Source: Flavobacteriales bacterium (lineage in GTDB: Bacteria > Bacteroidota > Bacteroidia > Palsa-965). Taken from it: a stretch of DNA of 38,151 nt. The notes below the pieces were generated by a model. The model did not search any database and was not told the DNA's origin. It saw nothing but the letters and a program-made list of their open reading frames with translations. Every line of letters starts with the position of its first letter. Position 1 is the first letter of the stretch. Made by a program: the position numbers and the translations under genes. The DNA is taken from positions 1 through 38,151 of the forward strand of contig NSIF01000012.1 in assembly GCA_002737665.1 (NCBI GenBank), given 5' to 3'. Below are positions 25,252 to 33,982 of the stretch, one piece after another.

Positions 25252-26742
25252 ATGAATAAAATATTAGTTGCAAATAGAGGCGAGATAGCGTTGCGCGTTA
25301 TGCGATCTTGTCGAGAGATGGGAATTAGTACTGTGGCAGTTTTTTCAGAAGCAGACCGTAACGCACCTTTTGTTCGATATGCCGATGAGGCCGTTTGTAT
25401 TGGACCAGCTCCTTCATCTCAGTCGTATTTAAATCAAAAGAAAATTATTGAAGTTGCTTTAAGTCTTGGTGTGGATGGGATTCATCCTGGTTATGGCTTT
25501 CTATCCGAGAATTCTTCCTTTGCCAATGCTGTTGCTGAATCTGGAATTACATTCATTGGACCTACAGCTTCAGCGATGGAAATTATGGGCGATAAGCTAT
25601 CGGCAAAGGCGGCAGCAAAGAAATATAAAATCCCAATGGTGCCTGGTTCTGATGGTGAAATAACGGATATAAATGTGGGAAAGAAAGTTGCTTTAGAAAC
25701 AGGATTCCCCTTGCTAATTAAAGCGAGTGCAGGTGGCGGTGGTAAGGGGATGCGGTTGGTAGAACGAATTGAAGATTTTGAAGAACAAATGAAAATGGCA
25801 GTAGGCGAGGCAACTTCCTCTTTTGACAATGGTGCAGTTTTTATTGAAAAATATGTTGCAGGGCCTCGACACATTGAAATTCAAGTATTAGCTGATAATT
25901 TTGGTGCTGTTGTTTTTCTATTTGAACGCGAGTGTTCTATTCAGCGTCGTCATCAAAAGGTAATTGAAGAGGCACCAAGTTCAATTTTAACCGCTGAGCT
26001 TCGTGAACAAATGGGTAAGTGCGCAATGGATGTAGCGAGGGCTTGTTCTTACACTGGTGTGGGAACAGTCGAATTTCTGCTTGATGAAGATAATAAGTTT
26101 TATTTTCTAGAGATGAATACACGTTTACAGGTGGAACATACCGTTACAGAAATGATAACCGGTATAGATTTGGTGAAGGAGCAGATTAAAGTCGCAAGGG
26201 GAGAAAAATTATCCTTTACTCAAGCTGATTTGAAAATTAATGGTCATGCTCTTGAAGTTCGTGTTTATGCCGAAGACCCCACAAATAATTTCTTACCCGA
26301 TATTGGAAAACTAATCACTTATCGACGCCCACAGGGGCCAGGTGTTAGAGTGGATGATGGATTTGAAGAGGGAATGGAAATTCCAATTTACTATGATTCG
26401 ATGTTAGCTAAACTAATAACTTGGGGAAAGGATAGGGATGAGGCAATCAGCAGAATGGTCAGAGCAATTGATGAATACCAGATAACTGGAGTTGAAACCA
26501 CCCTTCGTTTTTGTCGTTTTGTTATTGAACATGAGGCATTTAAGTCAGGTAACTTCGACACTCACTTTATTGCTAAATACTTCAAGCCAGAGATGCTTGT
26601 TTTGCATAACGAACAGGAGGCTGAGGTTGCCACTATTATTGGTGCTGCATGGTTAAATGCTCAAAAAAATAAGATCAATAGACGTGCTGATTCAGGTGAA
26701 AATTTATCTAATTGGAAAGCTAATAGAAGTTGGTCGGAATAG
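25252..26742 (+). CDS. accC: Biotin carboxylase subunit of an acyl-CoA carboxylase
   Basis: Biotin carboxylase uses ATP and bicarbonate to carboxylate biotin on a carrier protein, the first half-reaction of acetyl- or propionyl-CoA carboxylase. The 496-residue sequence has the N-terminal ILVANRGEIALRV, the ATP-grasp glycine loop KASAGGGGKGMRL, RRHQKVIEEAP, and the catalytic EMNTRLQVEHTVTE. It is about 45 residues longer than E. coli AccC, as in the form paired with acyl-CoA carboxylase in this phylum, so propionyl-CoA specificity is possible. No biotin-carrier or carboxyltransferase gene is in the window; partners must lie elsewhere. Confidence 0.93.
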   Translation: MNKILVANRGEIALRVMRSCREMGISTVAVFSEADRNAPFVRYADEAVCIGPAPSSQSYLNQKKIIEVALSLGVDGIHPGYGFLSENSSFANAVAESGITFIGPTASAMEIMGDKLSAKAAAKKYKIPMVPGSDGEITDINVGKKVALETGFPLLIKASAGGGGKGMRLVERIEDFEEQMKMAVGEATSSFDNGAVFIEKYVAGPRHIEIQVLADNFGAVVFLFERECSIQRRHQKVIEEAPSSILTAELREQMGKCAMDVARACSYTGVGTVEFLLDEDNKFYFLEMNTRLQVEHTVTEMITGIDLVKEQIKVARGEKLSFTQADLKINGHALEVRVYAEDPTNNFLPDIGKLITYRRPQGPGVRVDDGFEEGMEIPIYYDSMLAKLITWGKDRDEAISRMVRAIDEYQITGVETTLRFCRFVIEHEAFKSGNFDTHFIAKYFKPEMLVLHNEQEAEVATIIGAAWLNAQKNKINRRADSGENLSNWKANRSWSE

Positions 26743-26864
26743 TGAAAAAAATAGATGGTTGGCAAAGTGTTTAACATTTATTTGCGTACTGCCCAGTAAC
26801 AAAATGCTAGCACTTTCGTTATACTAGGAGTATTTGGCACAACATTTGGATTACATTTATAGAA

Positions 26865-27473
26865 ATGAAAATCGTAGCTCTAATCTTTAGTTTCTTTTGT
26901 TTTACTTCAGTTGCTGTAGCTCAGTCGCTTGGAACTGGTAGTGTAGCGGCTTATCCCAAAGACATGGTTTCATTTATTGTTGATGAGCAAGGCGAAACTT
27001 ATGTAAAAATCATGAATTATACTTGTGTTATTACTGCCGAAAAATCTTTTGCAAGCGCAAAAGAAAAACTGAAGTGGGATAAATTGAAGTATGATGTGAA
27101 GAAAGCTTATCCCTATGCCGTAATGGCTAAATTGAAATTAGCGGAAATGGATGCTCAACTTGTTTATGTAAAGGGTGAGAATAATAAAAAAGAATTTACT
27201 AAAGCATGTGAGAAGGAATTGACAAGACAGTTTTCAGGTGACATGCGAAATTTGACTTTTTCTCAAGGTAAAATACTTGTTAAATTACTGGATCGTGAAA
27301 CAGGATCAACAACTTATCAAATTATAAAAGAACACCGTGGTTCATTCACTGCATTCATGTGGCAAAGTGTTGCTGGCTTATTCGGAAATAATCTGAAAGC
27401 TAATTATGAGCCATTGGGTGATGATGCGAACATCGAAGCGGTGGTTGACCTAATTGAATTGGGCGTAATTTAA
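26865..27473 (+). CDS. DUF4294-family exported protein
   Basis: This 202-residue protein starts with a signal peptide (MKIVALIFSFFCFTSVAVAQ). The rest matches the Bacteroidota-specific DUF4294 pattern: KLKYDVKKAYPYAVMAKLKLAEM, then KACEKELTRQFSGDMRNLT, LVKLLDRETGSTTYQIIKEHRG and FMWQSVAGLFGNNLKANYEP. The family is of unknown function and almost confined to this phylum; a periplasmic location is inferred from the signal peptide. It is separated from accC by 122 bases and from prmA by 256 bases. Confidence 0.92.
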   Translation: MKIVALIFSFFCFTSVAVAQSLGTGSVAAYPKDMVSFIVDEQGETYVKIMNYTCVITAEKSFASAKEKLKWDKLKYDVKKAYPYAVMAKLKLAEMDAQLVYVKGENNKKEFTKACEKELTRQFSGDMRNLTFSQGKILVKLLDRETGSTTYQIIKEHRGSFTAFMWQSVAGLFGNNLKANYEPLGDDANIEAVVDLIELGVI

Positions 27474-27729
27474 GAAGTATTTCGTACTTACTATAAGTTC
27501 CTACTACGACCTACCAAAGCCACGTCGATTCGTCTTTTCCAATTTTATTATTCCCAAAATAATTTCCAAATATTATGATGGTGCTCATTTCGCAAAGCTT
27601 TTATTTTGGCTTTGTAGTAAGGGTTTTGCATATCGGAAATCGTAGCACAAAGTTTTCAAATTATTATTGTTAAAAACAACATTTCTCTATAAGGATATTT
27701 GTAAGAAAATTGCCCTAAACTTACAGAAT
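27474..27729. other. Intergenic region with GC-richer patch and small inverted repeats
   Basis: This 256-base gap upstream of prmA holds no clear gene. A patch at 27501-27534 has 18 G/C of 34, higher than the AT-rich surroundings. CAAAGCC (27515-27521) is complementary to GGCTTTG (27608-27614), and a local hairpin CAAAGC/GCTTTG (27593-27598/27609-27614, 10-base loop) uses the same arm, so two structures compete. On the minus strand a 27-codon frame (27631-27548) reads MQNPYYKAKIKALRNEHHHN and continues to a stop; after two stops the same frame stays open for 17 more codons. A gene remnant or structured RNA is possible but unproven. Confidence 0.35.
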
Positions 27730-28563
27730 ATGGTAAATTACATTGAGCTCGATGTGCATGTTAGTCCAAAACAGCCGGGCAGCGATTTATTAATTTCTGA
27801 ATTAGCTGAAAATGGATTTGAAAGTTTTGTTGAAACAGAGAGGGGCTTTCTTGCATATATACAAGAAAAAGAATTTGCCGATGTTTTAGTAGCCCCTATA
27901 AATGAGTTTACTGCAGATTTAGGTAAGGCAAATTTTTCTATGAAAATAATTCCCGGTCAGAATTGGAATGCCATATGGGAAAAAAGTTACGATTCAATAA
28001 TTTTTTCAACTAAACTTTGCATTCGGGCACCCTTTCATGAACCTAATTTAAATGTGGAGCTTGATGTTGTGATTCAGCCACAGCAATCATTTGGCACGGG
28101 TCACCATCCGACTACTCGGCTAATGGCTGAAAAGTTATTAACAATGTCGCTTCAGGGTTGTGCTGTTCTGGATATGGGTTGTGGGACTGGCGTGTTAGCT
28201 ATTCTTGCATCTAAATTAGGTGCTTCTCATGTTATTGGTATAGATATTGAATCGAATGCAGTCAACAATGCATTTGAAAATGCGAGTCGAAATAATGTTG
28301 TTGATGTAAGTATTGAACAAGGTACTGAAGTTCAAATTAGAGATCGTAAATTTGACTTTGTGCTTGCGAATATTAATAAAAATGTCTTGATGGAAGCAAT
28401 GCCCACTTATGCTAATGCAATGAACAGTAATTCTCATTTATTACTTAGTGGTTTTTTTCTGACTGATGTTGACGAATTAAAACTTGTTGCAACTAAAAAT
28501 GGATTACAATACATTTCATACGAAACAGATGGTGAGTGGGCTTTAATTCATTTGGCAAAATAA
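27730..28563 (+). CDS. prmA: Ribosomal protein L11 methyltransferase
   Basis: PrmA trimethylates lysines and the N terminus of ribosomal protein L11. I start it at MVNYIELDVHV, 277 residues, because this matches the typical N terminus; the frame is open 21 codons further upstream to 27667, but that stretch is not conserved-looking. The N-terminal substrate-recognition domain includes ENGFESFVETERGFLAYI; the methyltransferase domain has GTGHHPTTRLM (about 123), the SAM loop VLDMGCGTGVLAILASKLGA (about 145-164), IDIESNAVNNAFEN, and LANINKNVL in place of the usual NPPY-like motif, as is normal for PrmA. The next gene begins 10 bases downstream. Confidence 0.95.
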   Translation: MVNYIELDVHVSPKQPGSDLLISELAENGFESFVETERGFLAYIQEKEFADVLVAPINEFTADLGKANFSMKIIPGQNWNAIWEKSYDSIIFSTKLCIRAPFHEPNLNVELDVVIQPQQSFGTGHHPTTRLMAEKLLTMSLQGCAVLDMGCGTGVLAILASKLGASHVIGIDIESNAVNNAFENASRNNVVDVSIEQGTEVQIRDRKFDFVLANINKNVLMEAMPTYANAMNSNSHLLLSGFFLTDVDELKLVATKNGLQYISYETDGEWALIHLAK

Positions 28564-28573
28564 TATTTTTTTT

Positions 28574-31500
28574 ATGGTAAAGTGTTTTCGTATTTATTTC
28601 TTTATTTTTATTGTGCTATCGAGTTTTACATGTAAACTCAATGCTCAGATAATGCCTAAGAGTTTTCAAGATGACCATGTTAAATTCATTACAGAACTTC
28701 GTGACTTTTTTGAAAGTTACGAAGGGAAAGAAGGGAAAGAGTTTATCAATCAATTTAGTGAGGAGTTCTGGGTTTCCAATTTTTTAAGTCAGGATATGAA
28801 AGAGGCGATGTATTTAAATTGCAACCAGATGTGTAAAAAGAAATTTCGGCCAAAGCCGGAATATTATTCTTACATCAACACCATCAAGACACTTGCCAAA
28901 CAAAATATTTCTGGCGTTGCTTTTGCTGAGTGGCAGGCATGTTTCACAAGTAGTGCAAATGGTCGCTTGAATAAACCTTTTAGCGATTTTATTAGCATGA
29001 GTGAATCTCTTTTTATTGAGAATAAGTTTTATAAAACAGCATCTGGTTTTTGGGAAGTCATCGGTGGTTCTTGGCAATTTATTTGTGATTCAGTACCGTC
29101 AATAGAATTTTCTGATGTTACTATTCAAGGTGTCGCGAAAAATGATAGTACTACTATTTACAATACAGAAGGCACCTATTTTGTCAATTCTGGAATGTGG
29201 GTTGGGCGAGGGGGGAGAATCGATTGGGAGCGGGCTGGATTAAAAGAAGAAATCTATGTAGATTTAAAAAAATACACTTTTGCTGTTAAAGGATTTTCCA
29301 TTGTAGCTGATTCTGTAACATTTATAAATCAAATTTATTTTAAGGATAAACCACTTCAGGGAAGACTTTCAGAAAAATTAATTGCTGACGCACAAGAGAA
29401 ATCGGCTTCTTTTCCTCGTTTTGAATCTTACAGTTCTAGGTACCAAATTAAATCGATGTACCCGAATGTTGATTATGAAGGTGGATTTACTCAAGTGGGA
29501 GCAAAATTTATTGGTAGTGGGTCAAAAGATAATCTCGCTTTTTTTATTTTTAAATTTTCCGGTAAAAATTTCCTGAAGGTATCTTCCCAGAGTTTTTCAA
29601 TTTCAAAAGGTAAAATTACAAGTCAGAATACAGCTATAAAATTTTCCCTCGATGCTGATTCTATTGTACATCCTTCTGTTGACTTTAAATATTTTATTGA
29701 CAGCGCTCGTGTTGTAATCTACAGACCTGACGCTGGGGCATCTCAAGCTCCTTTTTATGATTCTTTTCATAAAGTGAATTTGTTTGTTGAGCAAATACAA
29801 TGGCAAACGAATGAGCCCACAATTTTCATGAATACAATTATTGGTTCTTCGGTTGGGAAAGCGTCATTTCCTTCTTCTGATTATTACCGTCAATATTTAT
29901 ACGATGGATTACAAGGAATGGACCCCGTTCATCCTTTAATTAAAATCCGAAATTTTGTTCGTGATGTAAACGCAGGAATTAGAACTTTCACGATGTTAGA
30001 TCTTGCTATTTATTGGAAAATTGGTCCAGAACAATTAAGACCCGTGATTATGGAACTTTCAAACCAGGGTTTTGTTTTTTATGATCCTAAAACGGATGGA
30101 CTTACTTACCTCGACAAATGTGACACTTACATTGCTGCACGCGCAGGGAAAAAAGATTATGATAATATTATGTTTAATTCTAATGTCATTGCTGGTTCTG
30201 CAAATGCGAAAATTAATTTATTAAATTATGACATGACACTTTTTGGAGTTAAAGAAGTGGCATTAAGCGATTCGCAAAATGTAACAGTTTTCCCTGCAAA
30301 TGATATGTTGGTATTGAAAAAGAATAGAAATTTTACATTTGAAGGTTCCATAATTGCAGGTCGTTTTGATTATTATGGAAAACTATTTGCTTTTGATTAC
30401 AGTACTTTTAAATTGAGTTTAAATAATGTAGATTCAGTTCGTATTTGGGTTGACACAGAACAGCACGATCAGAAAGACCCCAAAAACGGTTTTATTCAAA
30501 TGAAAGTGAAAAGTGTCATTGAAAATTTAAATGGTGAGTTGAAAATAGATGATCCTTCTAATAAATCAGGAACACAAAATAAAAAATATGCCCAGTATCC
30601 TGTTTTTACAAGTGCAAAACCATCTTTTGTGTATTACGACAAGCCAGGTGTGCAACGAGGAGTCTATAATAGAGATAAATTTTATTTTAAGTTAGACCCA
30701 TTTTCCATTGACAGCTTAGATAATTTTGTGAATGCTTCTTTGCAGTTTGGTGGTATATTTCAATCAGCAGGGATTTTACCTGAAATTCGTGACACCTTGC
30801 GTTTGATGCCCGATAAATCACTTGGCTTTGTGCGAAAAGCTCCATTAGCAGGTTATCCATTGTATGGTGGAAAGGCAAAATTTACAAGTGAAATACGATT
30901 AAGTAATCGAGGTTTGCGTGGCGATGGAGAAATAGCTTATATCACTTCAACGAGTACATCCAAAGACTTTATTTTTTTTCCAGATTCGGTCAATGGCACC
31001 GCACAACGTTTTGTTATGCGAGAGCAAAATGCAACGAATCGAACAGAGTATCCACAGGTTAATGGAACTAAAATTTACATTCATTGGATGCCCAAAGAAA
31101 ATTACATGAATGCTACTAATAAAGATTCTTTATTTGCTTTATTAAATGGCCAGGCAACAGCTAAGGGTACACTTACGCTTTCACATAGAAATGTGTTTCT
31201 AGATGGGAAGCTGTTCTTAGCAAATGCAATTTTAGAGTCGAGAAGAAATATAATTAAGCACCATATATGTGATGCTGACAGTGCTGATTTTAGTCTCAAA
31301 TCTGTCGAACTGTCTGGACTCGCTTTTGATACTAAGAATTTTAAATCGCACATCGATTTTGAAAAACGAAATGGAACATTTTCATCAAATGGAGATGGTT
31401 CATTGGTAGAATTTCCAGTCAATCAGTACGTCTGTTTCATGAATAATTTTAAGTGGTTCATGGATAAAAGCGAATTGGAATTAGGAGGTGCTGAAAATGC

Positions 31501-33118
31501 AAAATCTGGAAATGATCAAATTGATCTTGATGGGCCAGAGTTTATATCTGTACATCCAAAGCAAGATTCTTTGCGATTTAGGGCACCACGAGCAAAGTTT
31601 GACTATAAAAATTATATAATAAATGCTTTTGAGGTAAAGGAAATTAATGTGGCCGATGCACAAATTATTCCTGATAGTGGTCATGTTACTATTCTGAAAA
31701 AGGCCTATATGGAAAAATTGTATGGTGCACAAATTAATGCGAATACAGTAACTCAATTCCACCATCTTTTTAATTGTATTGTAGATATCTATTCTAGAAA
31801 AAATTACCTCGCTTCAGGCGATTATGCATATGTTGATGAATTGAAAAAAGAACAAATCATTCATTTTGCAAAAGTTGTCCCTGATACTGCTGGTCAAACT
31901 TATGCCGATGGTCTAATTGCAGATTCTTCAATGTTTTATTTGAGTCCAGCTTTTGATTTTCGTGGTAAGGTTATTTTAGCAGCAAATAATCCATTTCTTA
32001 TTTTTGAAGGAGCAACTTCTTTGAATCATGATTGTGCAATAGGAAAAAGCAAATTATATTTTAGTGGACTAATTGATCCAGATGAAATTTACATTCCCGT
32101 TCCAAAAAATCCTGTAGATAATACTGGTGCTCCGATTTCATCGGGTTTAATGAGTACAGTTTTAGCTGATTCAGTACATATTTATGGCTCATTTTTGTCA
32201 AACAAATTGGGAAAGACAGATGTTAATGTTGTAACTGCCGATGGTTTTTTGTTTTTTGATAAGGCAGCTCGGGAATACCGAATTGCAAATAAAGAAAAAT
32301 TGGTTGAGCGCTCACTTCCTGGAAATTATGTTAGTTTGAATATAAAAAATTGTACAGTTTATGGCGAGGGTAAAATGGCTTTAGGTGCAAGTCTTGGTAA
32401 AGTTTTTCTAAATCCATATGGAAATGCCACTTACAATACGGTTAAACATACTAGCTTTTTTGATCTTGTGTTGGGGCTTGATTTTTATATCAACGACAAA
32501 GCAATGGATTTGTTAATTGAGGACATAAATAACTCAACAAGTTTAACTGGAGTTGATCCAGCTCGAGAAACTTTTCAGAGCGCATTGAATGAAATGGTGG
32601 GTAAGGATAAAGCAGATAAGCTCATTTCACAGTTATCCATTTATGGTTCGTATAAGAAGTTTCCAGATGAGTTGAAATACAACATGTTTTTTACAGATTT
32701 AAAAATGAATTGGAATCAAAAAACCAAATCGTATATTTCTGATGGTAAAATTGGTTTGGGTAGCATTGGTAAGGAACAGATTAATAAGTATTTAACAGGT
32801 ACTATAATGTTAGAACGAAAGCGTACAGGTGATGTACTTACCATTTATTTTGAGTTGGATAACAGTAAATGGTATACATTTAGCTATGCCAATGGTGTTA
32901 TGCTTTGTTATTCATCAAACGAAAAATTTACTACACTTATTAAAGATTTAAAGGATGACGATAAAGTGGCACCAGATGGGTTTGACAGCGAACGATTAGG
33001 TGACAACAAAGTGCGGTATAAATTCACAGCAGGAAGTCCGAATGAGCGTAATCTTATGCTTAAAAAGTTGAAGAGGGCTGGAGATGCTGAAGTAGAGAGC
33101 GGATCAGATGATAAATAG
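28574..33118 (+). CDS. Unrecognised 1514-residue exported beta-rich protein
   Basis: I do not recognise a named family. The protein has a signal peptide (MVKCFRIYFFIFIVLSSFTC, cleavage likely near NAQ at 23-25; the Cys at 20 could alternatively suggest a lipoprotein). A helical N-terminal domain (26-140) has C-x3-C (CNQMCKK). Residues about 190-450 and 540-1300 are dominated by alternating beta strands with short turns, such as FTFEGSIIAGRFDYYGKLFAFD at about 590-610. A short segment near 473-512 (AIYWKIGPEQLRPVIMELSN) looks like a winged helix. The C-terminal 200 residues resemble a beta-barrel edge or sandwich and end in a K/E/D-rich tail with no T9SS domain. It is 10 bases after prmA and 7 bases before plsY. 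The layered strand pattern suggests a periplasmic or outer-membrane scaffold, possibly OstA/LptA-like; that is inference. Confidence 0.85.
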   Translation: MVKCFRIYFFIFIVLSSFTCKLNAQIMPKSFQDDHVKFITELRDFFESYEGKEGKEFINQFSEEFWVSNFLSQDMKEAMYLNCNQMCKKKFRPKPEYYSYINTIKTLAKQNISGVAFAEWQACFTSSANGRLNKPFSDFISMSESLFIENKFYKTASGFWEVIGGSWQFICDSVPSIEFSDVTIQGVAKNDSTTIYNTEGTYFVNSGMWVGRGGRIDWERAGLKEEIYVDLKKYTFAVKGFSIVADSVTFINQIYFKDKPLQGRLSEKLIADAQEKSASFPRFESYSSRYQIKSMYPNVDYEGGFTQVGAKFIGSGSKDNLAFFIFKFSGKNFLKVSSQSFSISKGKITSQNTAIKFSLDADSIVHPSVDFKYFIDSARVVIYRPDAGASQAPFYDSFHKVNLFVEQIQWQTNEPTIFMNTIIGSSVGKASFPSSDYYRQYLYDGLQGMDPVHPLIKIRNFVRDVNAGIRTFTMLDLAIYWKIGPEQLRPVIMELSNQGFVFYDPKTDGLTYLDKCDTYIAARAGKKDYDNIMFNSNVIAGSANAKINLLNYDMTLFGVKEVALSDSQNVTVFPANDMLVLKKNRNFTFEGSIIAGRFDYYGKLFAFDYSTFKLSLNNVDSVRIWVDTEQHDQKDPKNGFIQMKVKSVIENLNGELKIDDPSNKSGTQNKKYAQYPVFTSAKPSFVYYDKPGVQRGVYNRDKFYFKLDPFSIDSLDNFVNASLQFGGIFQSAGILPEIRDTLRLMPDKSLGFVRKAPLAGYPLYGGKAKFTSEIRLSNRGLRGDGEIAYITSTSTSKDFIFFPDSVNGTAQRFVMREQNATNRTEYPQVNGTKIYIHWMPKENYMNATNKDSLFALLNGQATAKGTLTLSHRNVFLDGKLFLANAILESRRNIIKHHICDADSADFSLKSVELSGLAFDTKNFKSHIDFEKRNGTFSSNGDGSLVEFPVNQYVCFMNNFKWFMDKSELELGGAENAKSGNDQIDLDGPEFISVHPKQDSLRFRAPRAKFDYKNYIINAFEVKEINVADAQIIPDSGHVTILKKAYMEKLYGAQINANTVTQFHHLFNCIVDIYSRKNYLASGDYAYVDELKKEQIIHFAKVVPDTAGQTYADGLIADSSMFYLSPAFDFRGKVILAANNPFLIFEGATSLNHDCAIGKSKLYFSGLIDPDEIYIPVPKNPVDNTGAPISSGLMSTVLADSVHIYGSFLSNKLGKTDVNVVTADGFLFFDKAAREYRIANKEKLVERSLPGNYVSLNIKNCTVYGEGKMALGASLGKVFLNPYGNATYNTVKHTSFFDLVLGLDFYINDKAMDLLIEDINNSTSLTGVDPARETFQSALNEMVGKDKADKLISQLSIYGSYKKFPDELKYNMFFTDLKMNWNQKTKSYISDGKIGLGSIGKEQINKYLTGTIMLERKRTGDVLTIYFELDNSKWYTFSYANGVMLCYSSNEKFTTLIKDLKDDDKVAPDGFDSERLGDNKVRYKFTAGSPNERNLMLKKLKRAGDAEVESGSDDK

Positions 33119-33125
33119 GAAATAG

Positions 33126-33782
33126 ATGACAACAACTGGTATTATTTGTTTAGTGTTATCTTATCTTATCGGATCTATTCCGACTGCTGTTATCATTAGT
33201 AAATTAGTTTATAAAATTGATATTCGTGAATACGGAAGTGGCAATCCTGGTGCTACGAATACCTTTCGTATTTTAGGAAAGAGAGCCGGGTTAACTATTT
33301 TATTATTTGATATTTTTAAGGGGTGGATAGTTGTGACTCTTGCTTGTTATGTTTCGCAAGCGCCCCCACATTCCCAGGATTTTGTAAATCTTAATATTTC
33401 CTTTGGTGTTGCATCGGTATTAGGACATGTTTTTCCCATTTATATCGGCTTTAAGGGGGGAAAAGGCATTGCAACTTTATTCGGAGTCGTTTTAGCTATC
33501 CATCCTTACGCCTGTTTAATGCTAAATGGCGTTTTCTTAATTGTTTTTCTACTTACACATTATGTTTCTTTAAGTTCAATTTGTGCTGGAATTTCCTTCC
33601 CATTTATTCTTATTTTCATTTATGGTAATAATATTGTTCCTTCAATGGTAATTTTTTCTTGCTTTGTGGCTTTGCTTGTTTTAGTTACACATCAGAAAAA
33701 TATAGAACGCTTACTTAGAAGACAGGAATCAAAGATTTTTATATTGAAAAAGAACGGAAACGGACCAACTCAAAGTTCATAA
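33126..33782 (+). CDS. plsY: Acyl-phosphate:glycerol-3-phosphate acyltransferase
   Basis: PlsY is an integral inner-membrane enzyme that moves an acyl group from acyl phosphate to glycerol-3-phosphate, the first step of phospholipid synthesis. The 218-residue protein shows the three family motifs: SYLIGSIPTAVI with REYGSGNPGATNTFR (about 35-49), GHVFPIYIGFKGGKGIAT (about 101-118), and the later THYVSLSSI region, among five or so hydrophobic segments. It starts 7 bases after the giant exported protein and has a slightly longer polar C terminus (QESKIFILKKNGNG) than the shortest relatives. Confidence 0.95.
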   Translation: MTTTGIICLVLSYLIGSIPTAVIISKLVYKIDIREYGSGNPGATNTFRILGKRAGLTILLFDIFKGWIVVTLACYVSQAPPHSQDFVNLNISFGVASVLGHVFPIYIGFKGGKGIATLFGVVLAIHPYACLMLNGVFLIVFLLTHYVSLSSICAGISFPFILIFIYGNNIVPSMVIFSCFVALLVLVTHQKNIERLLRRQESKIFILKKNGNGPTQSS

Positions 33783-33949
33783 TTGAAAGAAATAATTGGT
33801 TTCAATCTGTTCCCGCTAGGTTTTAACAAAAGCTATTAACTACCCTGTGTGGAAATTATCCTTTTTTTGCATCTATTGTAATAGCATTATCTTCGTAGAT
33901 TGCTTGACAAACTATAGGGTAAATTGCAGTAAATAAAACATTTTATTAA

Positions 33950-33981
33950 TTGACAATAAAAATAGTTTTCGGCTATTATAA
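33950..33981 (+). promoter_or_regulatory. Possible sigma-70-like promoter for the TPR/PD40 gene
   Basis: TTGACA (33950-33955) is followed after 18 bases by TATTAT (33974-33979) overlapping TATAAC, ending just before the ATG at 33983. A second TTGACA occurs at 33904-33909. The primary Bacteroidota sigma factor prefers TAnnTTTG, so this may be chance in AT-rich DNA. The 200 bases between plsY and this gene hold no other feature. Confidence 0.2.
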
Positions 33982-33982
33982 C

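Noticed and set aside
27667-27729. 21-codon N-terminal extension of PrmA
   Set aside because: The family N terminus begins at MVNYIEL; the extension does not resemble PrmA and the internal ATG fits the usual length.
33782-33806. ATTGAAA/TTTCAAT inverted repeat after plsY as a terminator
   Set aside because: The stem is 7 bp and AT-rich, and no T tract follows.
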